From: Flavipsychrobacter stenotrophus
Lineage (GTDB): Bacteria > Bacteroidota > Bacteroidia > Chitinophagales > Chitinophagaceae
Reading direction: 5' to 3'
Assembly (NCBI GenBank): GCA_945902755.1
Contig: CAMDNC010000009.1
Span: 1 to 43,142 of the forward strand
Length of the DNA stretch: 43,142 nucleotides
A program made the position numbers and the translations under genes. A model generated the notes under the pieces. The model was not told the origin of the DNA, did not search any database, and saw only the letters and a program-made list of their open reading frames with translations. Of the stretch, positions 18,399-26,450 are shown piece after piece. The stretch's first letter is position 1. Every line of letters starts with the position of its first letter.

Positions 18399-19127
18399 TT
18401 ATTTGCGATGTACTAAATCGTAGGTAAGTGGGTCGCTGTTGAGATTGTTCATTTGAGAGACAATATTTGGAAAGCGCCATTTTACACGGCGGCTTATGGG
18501 TTTTACGGTGAATTTTTTAGGGTTGGGAAGACATGCGATAATCATAGCTGCCTCGCTTTGGGTTAGTTTGCTGGCTGGTTTGTGAAAATATTCTTGCGCA
18601 GCAGCTTCGATGCCGAAAATGCCTGGTCCCATTTCGATAACATTCAGGTATACTTCCAAGATTCGTTGTTTACCCCAAGTCCACTCAATGAGTTGTGTGA
18701 AGTAAAATTCAGGCACTTTTCTTACGTATCTGCCAAAGCCACTGCCCTGCCATAAGAAAACATTCTTTGCAGTCTGCTGGCTAATAGTACTGGCACCGCC
18801 GCCTTTTACTTTCTTTTTTCGCTTTTTCTTTTGGGGTCCATTAATGCTTTTGTCTAGTGCTTTCCAGTCGAACCCATTGTGTCTAGGGAACAACTGATCT
18901 TCGCTGGCTATGGCAGCTAGCTTAACATTAGTCGATATTTCGTTCCAGCTTACGTAATCTCGTTTTAGTCCGTAACCTTCAACAAGGGCTCCTATTTGAG
19001 TAAAAGTAATTACTGGCATCATCCACTTACATAGTGCCAAATAAATAGTAGATGAAAGAAATAGAACTAACAATCCTTTAAGGAAATAGGTTAGGAATTT
19101 TTTTCTGGCAGTGCCATTTTTGCTCAT
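18399..19127 (-). CDS. mtgA: Monofunctional peptidoglycan transglycosylase
   Basis: GT51 enzyme that polymerises lipid II into glycan strands at the inner membrane; 242 residues from the ATG of MSKNGTARKK. One N-terminal membrane segment (about 14-34) is followed by the GT51 domain. The catalytic glutamate is in ASEDQLFPRHNGFDW, and GGASTISQQTAKN follows, then NVIEMGPGIFGIEAAA. A basic insert (QKKKRKKKVKGGG) precedes the second motif. The frame is open 26 residues further upstream, but a TACTTTTG box lies in that extension and the added residues are unlike a membrane protein start. Confidence 0.94.
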   Translation of the reverse strand: MSKNGTARKKFLTYFLKGLLVLFLSSTIYLALCKWMMPVITFTQIGALVEGYGLKRDYVSWNEISTNVKLAAIASEDQLFPRHNGFDWKALDKSINGPQKKKRKKKVKGGGASTISQQTAKNVFLWQGSGFGRYVRKVPEFYFTQLIEWTWGKQRILEVYLNVIEMGPGIFGIEAAAQEYFHKPASKLTQSEAAMIIACLPNPKKFTVKPISRRVKWRFPNIVSQMNNLNSDPLTYDLVHRK

Positions 19128-19134
19128 AGATGTA

Positions 19135-19142
19135 CAAAAGTA
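19135..19142 (-). promoter_or_regulatory. -7 box TACTTTTG upstream of mtgA
   Basis: Exact TAnnTTTG match only 7 bases before the chosen mtgA ATG. If used, the transcript would be nearly leaderless. No TTTG -33 element at the right distance. Confidence 0.35.
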
Positions 19143-19196
19143 GTTTCTTTTAGGTATGTTTTTGTCGATTTTGTTGTAAATACATCTGTTATTGTG

Positions 19197-19228
19197 TTTG
19201 CACAATACAGTTCAAAAGTTTACTTTTG
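19197..19228 (+). promoter_or_regulatory. Canonical Bacteroidota promoter of the His-rich membrane protein gene
   Basis: TTTG (19197-19200), a 20-base spacer, then TACTTTTG (19221-19228). This is the full TTTG-N19-21-TAnnTTTG pattern and the best promoter in the window. The start codon follows 20 bases later, implying a leader of roughly 13-15 bases. Confidence 0.72.
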
Positions 19229-19248
19229 CTAACAAAACAAACACGTAA

Positions 19249-19584
19249 ATGAGCCACGATACACATCACTCACACGGTACAGAAAACAAGGCCATCATAT
19301 CTTTCAAAAATTCTTTTTGGCTAGTTATTATTCTTGTAGGGCTTTTTGTAGCAGCACTCAACTTTGTACAAGTAGAAAGTGCTGGTAGCGAGGAAGGTCA
19401 TGGCGGACATGGTGCTGCTGCTGGTCATGGTGCACACGGTGCTGCAGGTGGACATGAAGCACACGGTGCTGGTGCTAAATCTGAAAAGCACGAAGCAGCA
19501 GGTCATGAAGCTAATGGTCATGAAGCCGCTACGTCTACTGAGGCTGCTAAGCCAGCAGAAGCAGATCATAAAGCTGGCCATTAA
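19249..19584 (+). CDS. Small His/Ala/Gly-rich membrane protein of unknown function
   Basis: A 111-residue protein I do not recognise as a named family. The N-terminus has four histidines (MSHDTHHSHG), then one membrane segment (about 22-39, FWLVIILVGLFVAALNF). The tail (45-111) is low complexity, built from GHG, AHG and HEA units with 11 histidines (15 in the whole protein), alanine, glycine and acidic residues. A tail of this kind could bind transition metals such as Cu, Zn or Ni, which is inference only. It has a canonical promoter and lies 15 bases before hldD, so the two are probably co-transcribed. Confidence 0.75.
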   Translation: MSHDTHHSHGTENKAIISFKNSFWLVIILVGLFVAALNFVQVESAGSEEGHGGHGAAAGHGAHGAAGGHEAHGAGAKSEKHEAAGHEANGHEAATSTEAAKPAEADHKAGH

Positions 19585-19599
19585 TAAATCGACTATTTA

Positions 19600-20580
19600 A
19601 TGCTTCGAAATAATGTAATTGTAGTAACCGGTGCTGCTGGTTTTATTGCCAGCTATTTGGCGGGCTATCTTAATGCTATGGGATTCAATCAGTTGATTCT
19701 GGTTGATGATTTTTCTGCTGAAAATAAGTTGCCAAATCTTGTTGGTAAGCAATACTTGGAGCAGGTAAACAGGGACAATTTCTTTGAATGGCAGAAGACC
19801 TGTAACTATAATATTGATTACATTTTTCATTTAGGAGCACGTACAGATACTACTGAAATGGATTATGCTGTACACAAAAAACTCAATCTCGATTATTCTA
19901 TCAAGATTTGGCAGCTGTGTACAGCATCAAATATTCCACTGGTTTATGCGTCATCAGCTGCTACCTATGGCAATGGGGAGCACGGCTATGATGACAGGCA
20001 TGACATTGTGAGTAGTTTAGCCCCCCTCAATCCATATGGGGTGTCGAAAAATGAGTTTGATATCTGGGCATTGGCGCAAGTGAAACACCCACCTTTCTGG
20101 GCTGGTATGAAATTCTTTAATGTTTTCGGACCGAACGAATATCATAAAGGCAGAATGGCCTCTGTGATATTTCATGCTTACAATAGTATTAAAAATACTG
20201 GGGAGGTAAAGCTGTTTCGCTCACATCATCCTGATTATCGGGACGGGGAGCAAATACGTGATTTTATATATGTAAAAGATATTGTGCAGCTTTGTGTGTG
20301 GTTAATGCAATATCAACCTACAAGTGGCTTGTATAATGCAGGCACTGGAACTGCTAGAACTTTTAATGATTTGGTGACAGCTATATTCAGTGCCTTGGCA
20401 ATGGAGCCTAAAATTGAGTATGTAGATACGCCATTAGACATTCGTGACAAGTATCAGTATTTTACTGAGGCTAATATGACCAAAGTGAAAAAAGCGGGTT
20501 ATGATGCACCTTTTTACTCCCTAGAAGAAGGTGTGAGAGAATATGTATCTGAATTTCTTACTGAAGGTAAGTATTTCTAA
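19600..20580 (+). CDS. hldD: ADP-L-glycero-D-manno-heptose 6-epimerase
   Basis: Epimerase that makes the heptose donor for the LPS inner core; 326 residues. The NAD(P)-binding motif is VTGAAGFIAS and the short-chain dehydrogenase triad is visible as SSAATYG and YGVSK. HldD-specific segments include FHLGARTDTTE, KFFNVFGPNEYHKG and GEQIRDFIYVKD. It follows the His-rich membrane protein by 15 bases and ends 23 bases from the convergent T9SS protease. Confidence 0.95.
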   Translation: MLRNNVIVVTGAAGFIASYLAGYLNAMGFNQLILVDDFSAENKLPNLVGKQYLEQVNRDNFFEWQKTCNYNIDYIFHLGARTDTTEMDYAVHKKLNLDYSIKIWQLCTASNIPLVYASSAATYGNGEHGYDDRHDIVSSLAPLNPYGVSKNEFDIWALAQVKHPPFWAGMKFFNVFGPNEYHKGRMASVIFHAYNSIKNTGEVKLFRSHHPDYRDGEQIRDFIYVKDIVQLCVWLMQYQPTSGLYNAGTGTARTFNDLVTAIFSALAMEPKIEYVDTPLDIRDKYQYFTEANMTKVKKAGYDAPFYSLEEGVREYVSEFLTEGKYF

Positions 20581-20603
20581 CGTATTGGTTATTAGCAGTT
20601 TAG

Positions 20604-23600
20604 CTATTTGAATATTACTTTGAAAGTATTTGTGTAATTGCTGGATGTAGCTTTTACAAAATATACACTTTTCGTTTTTGGTATTGTGGTGAGCGTAGTT
20701 GTGTTATCCCATTCTGTTGCTGTTAGTGTGTACTGTTCTATAAATCTTCCAGTTATATCATAAATTGAAACTTTCATTTCAGTGCCAGGGTCTGCAAACC
20801 AGTGGATAGAAATTTTATCATTTGAAGTAGGGTTGGGGTAGATTTCAGAAAGGGCAATGCGATCTATCCACTTAACTTTTTGTACAGGTAGGGTTACTTT
20901 GGAGTTATCGTTAAGTACTGCTGTGAGTTTATAACTCAAAACCGCCCCAGGGTGTATGTTGGCTGGTGCATCAGTGATGTAGTAAAGTTGTCCGTAATTT
21001 TTTTCGGAGGATACATTGGCTATTTCAGTGTAACTATCGTCGTTAATGGCACGTTCTAGGAGGTAGTTTTTTACCATGCCGTCAATAAACGACTGCCATT
21101 TGGTGAGAACATGGTTGCTACTGGCCATCGAAGCGTTGAATTTCACCCCACCTTCCGTCTCTTCATTCTGTTCTATTTTTCTTACTGGCGAGTAATGAAG
21201 CGTAGTGCTATTTTTCATTGTCCACTTCAGTCTGAAGTACACGGTACTAGATAGTTCTTCAGTAGCAGTGACTGTGTATTCGCCAGGATTGTCATTGCGA
21301 GCAATGATTGTGGCGACCTCAGTGAACATAATATTGTCGATACTGGATTCTAATACATATTGATTAACAGCAGTATCGATTAGCGAATGCCAAAATGCAG
21401 TTGCGTAAGCCCCTTTTTTGAAAGCAATAAAGTTGAGGTAGTCGTCGCCAGCCACAAAAGCATTAGTTGGGCCACCGTTGTTGAACCATAATTCGCCCAA
21501 ATCTTTAATTCTGGCTTCGGCGCGATACCCACTCATGTAGGGAACCCAATTTACTTTTTCACTGTTGTAATATCGGGTGGTTCCGGTGAAATTATCATTT
21601 AGTGTTCCATTTACAGTATTGTTTTTTTGGTTATCGACGTATTGAGTAATACCCAATGTGTATGCATCTTCAATTCTGGTGCAAGATGGACAGGTAGTAT
21701 CGGTGGTGATTTTCAAGATGTCTTGTTCAGTAAGAAATAACCTAACTACAAAACTATCTGAAGATTCTTGTTCTGTATATAGAGCGTAGCTTCTTGGTAT
21801 CAAATATTGTGTTTGGCCATGATTGTAGAGCGTATCAATTTGATACAAAGAAATGGATATGTTATTGAAATATTGTGTTGGTTGTACTTCAGCAGCTAAT
21901 AGATTGTTGGTTGCAAAAACATTCCAAGTATTGGCAGATTGGTCGTTTTGAATTGTTGTTTGGCCATTAGCGGCTAATATGTCTTTGTTTTTGTCATAAA
22001 TATGAATGTCGTCTATGGCTACACCTTCATAGGCTACTGCTGGGTCGGAGAAAAAAACGAATCTAAGGTGTAGCACTTTTGAGGCTGGAGGTACGGGTAA
22101 TGGAACAGAGACAACATGCCATCTACTAAATCCAGCAGTATTCCAGATGTGGTGAGTGCTGTCATACCAGTTTGTAGTGTTACTATTAGCATCTATTTTA
22201 GTCCACAAATTTCCATCATAGGAATATTCCAAATAAGCGCCGTCGCAGAGTATACTGCCGCAGTTTTCGATATCTTCAGCCATACTGAAACTAAGCATCG
22301 GCTGACTCATTGCAGAAAGATCGAAACAAGGAGAGTATAGGTAGGACTCTTCTAAATCGTTGTGATTCCCGGTAAGATTAGTTTTCCATGCTTTTTTGCC
22401 GCTTGCAGCTTTGTTTATTCTGGTGGATGATGGAGCACCATATTGCCACGAACTCATAAAACCGTCGGTATAAAATCCGCCATTATCTTTTTCGAACTGC
22501 TCGAGATATGGATAATCTGTAATGATTTTACTATTTAAGAATTGATAGTTTATAATACTATCATTGTCACTGTAAGTGTCACTGGCAGCACTTATCCATA
22601 TTTTTATAGAGTGCTTACTGCCGGTAGTGATATCCATTGATTGCGTAAAAGTGTAGTTTATTGAATCTTTAGATTTCAGGGAGTCGATTGTACCCTGATA
22701 TACTATTCCGTTATCTAGTGCGTAATACACCGATATGTTTTTTATAGTGTAATTAACACCGTTTTTTACTTTAACAGTTAGTGGAATTGAAGAAGGGAGG
22801 CCGCAATTGTTTGGGATTGGAGCTACAACATCTGCTAACACAGCATCGTTAGCTACAGTATACATTCTGAAGTTATCAATAGTGATACCTGTACCAAAGT
22901 TAGTGGAAGCTATGATGGTAGTGTCATTTTGACCAAAAGCTATTTGTGTGCTCGTAGAGAAATTTTGATTGCTGTGACGAACAATGTCTGTTATTGAAAT
23001 TGATTTTACTTGTTTCAGTGTGCCAGGATAGCTGTTGGAGTCATAATTATAGATTGTTTTCCAGGCAGAAGTATCAGTAGCACGAGCAAAAACAGCATTG
23101 CCGTTTTTGTTGTTAGGAATGCTATGCAAAATGTAATCATAATCGATTCTTATTTCATGTAACCCAGTATCGTAACTAGATAAATTGAAAGTGCCAGAGA
23201 ATAAATTATTACTACCGCTCCTCATTGGCATAAATTGATCCATACTTACAGATCTGTTTCCTTTAATTACAATTTTATCGTAGATATAGGATCTAATTCT
23301 TCCAGAGTCATCTTCGTTGAAATAGTCCCAATGACCGTTTGGTGAAATACCGATGGAGTCGTGCGTGGTATTAAACAACAGCATATCTTCAAAACCATCT
23401 TCGTACAGGTGGGTTAGGTCCATTGGGTCGTTTGGAAGGCATTTTATATTTTTAATAACAGTATCGTTGGATGAATGTGGGTCGGGAACAGAAGTATTAT
23501 GGATGGCAATTTTGAGTGTATAATTGCCTGCTAGTGAGAAATCTAATCCAGGTAAATCAAGATATGTGGTTGAGTTAGCACGTATTGTATAACCAGGATT

Positions 23601-26222
23601 AATTAGTTGTTGCCATGTGCCATTGTTTATTTGCCATGATAGTGTGTAACTACCGCAGTCGGTGTTGTATAGGTTCCTGATGCCAACTTTTATAGTTTTT
23701 CCAGCTTGGATAGCAGAGCTTGTGAACATTCTGCCACTTTCAGGACCGGAAATAGTATCGATCATCAAATCTCCACTGGTAGCAGCAAGTTGGCAATCGC
23801 CATTATTAGCAATGCCTGATAGTGCAATACTTCTGTAACCACTTAAGCCATTCATTATAGGTTGGACTGCAACATAGGTGCGATTGTGTAAGGATAAGCC
23901 CACAAATACGTAATTGGTGTCGGTAGTGGTGTCTATCACTAACATTTCGGCACCAATTTTTTTAAGTACTGCATAAGCATTTGCTCCAGGAATTGGCGAC
24001 CAATGAACATTCATGTAACCTGGGCACTGGGTGATAGCAAGCGACAGTTTGGGTTTGGGGTTGATGACGAATCGCTGCGATGTGGAAACTTGTGTAGTAT
24101 TGTTTCTGCTTACTCTAACCAAACAATTTCCTGAGCTCACTCCTTCTGGTATCCAACTGAAGTATCTTTTTTCTGCAGGAACTGCATTTGCCATGGTAAC
24201 CCAGGTGCTGCCGTTATCTTTACTAAATTCTACTTTGCAGGTATTACCATCTGTAATTGCTTGCCAAAAAACTCTAAACGAGTCAACATCCGTAGCTTGT
24301 TCGCCACCTAGTGGGAACGTTAGCGATAAGCTCACTGGTGCTAGGTCGTAAGCAATAACAAAAGGTTGTGGTCCTAATGATACATCATACCCTCTAACAG
24401 TTACAGTATAGTTGCCTGATTCTGGATTGTTGATTGTTATTTGTTCAACATTGTTCAGATGGTCTGCTTGTTCAATAGCTGGTTTTTGAGCATTAGCAGG
24501 AGTGGCATCTGGAACTAATGGTAATTTTATTTGACCATTTGGCAGCTTGAGAACAACATCTAAGTCATTCACCAGTTGTTTTGCAGCAGATGGACTTGCT
24601 GGTGCGTCATTCCAATACAACATTATTTTAGCTTGAGCTGTTCCAGTTGGTATGTTAATGACGTACGATTGTGAGTCGCTGTGGTTTAAAATGCCAGATC
24701 TGTACCAGTTGTTTTCTAAAGTCTTTAGTGCGCGACCGATATCCATCATGCCGAAGCCAAAGCTGAAGTCGGGACCAGCAACACCTAGATCGGTGGAAGA
24801 GTTAAGTAATACTGTTTTTAGAAGGTCGGCTCTGGGTTGTGTACCATTATGCAACTGTTTGTAACGCTGGGTAAGAATGGCCAATCCGCTGGCTACTTGT
24901 GGTGAAGCCATGCTAGTGCCTCCAGCCCATCCATAGGTGTTGTTTCGCAACCCTGAGTAGACGCTTGCGCCAACAGCCACAATATCTGGTTTGATTCTTC
25001 CGTCTTTAACAGGGCCACGAGATTGGTCCCATGCCTGTACCAAATTATGACTAGTGCTACCAACCACGATTATGTTTTTGGAAGGCTGATATCCACCGCC
25101 CACAGTTGCATAGCCTGGGGCATGAGGAGCACAAGTCAACTCGCCATCATTACCAGCTGCAAACACGTGCTGAACAGTGGGGTATTGTATGGCCATTGTA
25201 TCGAGAAAACGAGAATAAAGGTCGTAAGTCCCAAAATATGGACAATTATCTTCTGCGATGGTGTATGAGTTGTTGGTGATAGTCATGTTGTGTTGCGCAA
25301 GCATAGTACCAGTAGCAGGAAGAAGACTACTAAAGAAGAAATTCAACAGTTTGACTTTGGGCGTCATACTAATAGCTAGTGGATCTAATATGGCGGCACC
25401 ACCAGCAATCCCATTTATATGGATGCCATGATTGGTCATCGGCGCTGGGTTGTAGTTAGTGATACGATCTACCATATCTGTGTGGAAAATTCCTGATGTG
25501 TTATCGCCAACACCAATCGTAACACTATCTCCATTAAGGTTGTAACCACCTAATAGAAAAGGTGCGATAGCATTGTTTCCCTTAACGGCAGGTATTGATT
25601 GACGGTCTAGTAACACTGGCTTTGTCCTCATCGATATACTGCGAATACCATACCATCCTGCTAGGTTTCGTAGCTTCTGAGCAGCTATATCTATGTTGTA
25701 ATAACCATAATCCTCCATGTCTCCAGCTAGCAATTGTCCATCCAAACTTCTGACAAGGTCTTGCAATTCTTGTTTGCCTACTACGCTATAAATAGATACT
25801 ACAAGTTTGAGGTTGCCAGTCGTAACTGATTGCCAAAGATATTTGTCAGCTTTCCATTCTGGCAACATAGGTGTGATGCTATATGAAAGAGATAGTGCTC
25901 GTTTAGCTCGATCTGATAACTGACTTACAATTGCGACATATGTATTGTCGGGTATGTAATCGAGTACAGTAATGCCTGCTCTAGAGAGGCTGTCGAGCGA
26001 AGTGCTATTGGGTTTTTTATCGAAATGCAACAAAACTTGTTCGGCGCTGGTTTTGTTGCCTCTATTATTTATCCATTCAGCTGAGTTGCTGATGGTGGAG
26101 ATAACTCCACTTTTTAAATGTATAGTGTGAGAAGGTAATGAGCTTTGCGCATGTGCAATGGTAATACACAGTAAGTATGCACTTAGTAGAATTGAACTGA
26201 ATTTATAGGCTTTCCTGATCAT
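20604..26222 (-). CDS. Giant secreted subtilisin-like (S8) serine protease with T9SS sorting domain
   Basis: A 1872-residue exported protein. The start at MIRKAYKFSS gives a clean signal peptide ending AHAQ; 35 upstream residues in frame do not. A propeptide-like region (about 30-210) precedes the S8 domain (about 225-540). The triad is D240 (GVGDN), H265 (NHGIHINGIAGG) and S437 (GGTSMASP), with oxyanion N358 (AAGNDG). Next come a proprotein-convertase-like beta domain, Ig/CARDB-like beta modules and MAM/jelly-roll-like segments. The final 80 residues (EIYPNPTSNDKISI ... YFVKATS) are a type A T9SS C-terminal sorting domain. The protein should be secreted through T9SS and attached to the cell surface or released. 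Confidence 0.92.
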   Translation of the reverse strand: MIRKAYKFSSILLSAYLLCITIAHAQSSLPSHTIHLKSGVISTISNSAEWINNRGNKTSAEQVLLHFDKKPNSTSLDSLSRAGITVLDYIPDNTYVAIVSQLSDRAKRALSLSYSITPMLPEWKADKYLWQSVTTGNLKLVVSIYSVVGKQELQDLVRSLDGQLLAGDMEDYGYYNIDIAAQKLRNLAGWYGIRSISMRTKPVLLDRQSIPAVKGNNAIAPFLLGGYNLNGDSVTIGVGDNTSGIFHTDMVDRITNYNPAPMTNHGIHINGIAGGAAILDPLAISMTPKVKLLNFFFSSLLPATGTMLAQHNMTITNNSYTIAEDNCPYFGTYDLYSRFLDTMAIQYPTVQHVFAAGNDGELTCAPHAPGYATVGGGYQPSKNIIVVGSTSHNLVQAWDQSRGPVKDGRIKPDIVAVGASVYSGLRNNTYGWAGGTSMASPQVASGLAILTQRYKQLHNGTQPRADLLKTVLLNSSTDLGVAGPDFSFGFGMMDIGRALKTLENNWYRSGILNHSDSQSYVINIPTGTAQAKIMLYWNDAPASPSAAKQLVNDLDVVLKLPNGQIKLPLVPDATPANAQKPAIEQADHLNNVEQITINNPESGNYTVTVRGYDVSLGPQPFVIAYDLAPVSLSLTFPLGGEQATDVDSFRVFWQAITDGNTCKVEFSKDNGSTWVTMANAVPAEKRYFSWIPEGVSSGNCLVRVSRNNTTQVSTSQRFVINPKPKLSLAITQCPGYMNVHWSPIPGANAYAVLKKIGAEMLVIDTTTDTNYVFVGLSLHNRTYVAVQPIMNGLSGYRSIALSGIANNGDCQLAATSGDLMIDTISGPESGRMFTSSAIQAGKTIKVGIRNLYNTDCGSYTLSWQINNGTWQQLINPGYTIRANSTTYLDLPGLDFSLAGNYTLKIAIHNTSVPDPHSSNDTVIKNIKCLPNDPMDLTHLYEDGFEDMLLFNTTHDSIGISPNGHWDYFNEDDSGRIRSYIYDKIVIKGNRSVSMDQFMPMRSGSNNLFSGTFNLSSYDTGLHEIRIDYDYILHSIPNNKNGNAVFARATDTSAWKTIYNYDSNSYPGTLKQVKSISITDIVRHSNQNFSTSTQIAFGQNDTTIIASTNFGTGITIDNFRMYTVANDAVLADVVAPIPNNCGLPSSIPLTVKVKNGVNYTIKNISVYYALDNGIVYQGTIDSLKSKDSINYTFTQSMDITTGSKHSIKIWISAASDTYSDNDSIINYQFLNSKIITDYPYLEQFEKDNGGFYTDGFMSSWQYGAPSSTRINKAASGKKAWKTNLTGNHNDLEESYLYSPCFDLSAMSQPMLSFSMAEDIENCGSILCDGAYLEYSYDGNLWTKIDANSNTTNWYDSTHHIWNTAGFSRWHVVSVPLPVPPASKVLHLRFVFFSDPAVAYEGVAIDDIHIYDKNKDILAANGQTTIQNDQSANTWNVFATNNLLAAEVQPTQYFNNISISLYQIDTLYNHGQTQYLIPRSYALYTEQESSDSFVVRLFLTEQDILKITTDTTCPSCTRIEDAYTLGITQYVDNQKNNTVNGTLNDNFTGTTRYYNSEKVNWVPYMSGYRAEARIKDLGELWFNNGGPTNAFVAGDDYLNFIAFKKGAYATAFWHSLIDTAVNQYVLESSIDNIMFTEVATIIARNDNPGEYTVTATEELSSTVYFRLKWTMKNSTTLHYSPVRKIEQNEETEGGVKFNASMASSNHVLTKWQSFIDGMVKNYLLERAINDDSYTEIANVSSEKNYGQLYYITDAPANIHPGAVLSYKLTAVLNDNSKVTLPVQKVKWIDRIALSEIYPNPTSNDKISIHWFADPGTEMKVSIYDITGRFIEQYTLTATEWDNTTTLTTIPKTKSVYFVKATSSNYTNTFKVIFK

Positions 26223-26450
26223 AATAATTTCATCTGTATACACGAGGTCAATCAATACATAAATATCACAAATTTTGGGGTAATAGCCTAAAAAACTACA
26301 TTTATTAACTATTGAGTTTGGTTTCAAAACTATAGTACATCGATTGTCATTTTATCATTGCACTTCTTCATTTTAACATTATAAAACAAGCTTCACACTC
26401 TCATTTTGTTATCTTTATCGCATTCATAAAACTGTATGATGTAATGTAAT

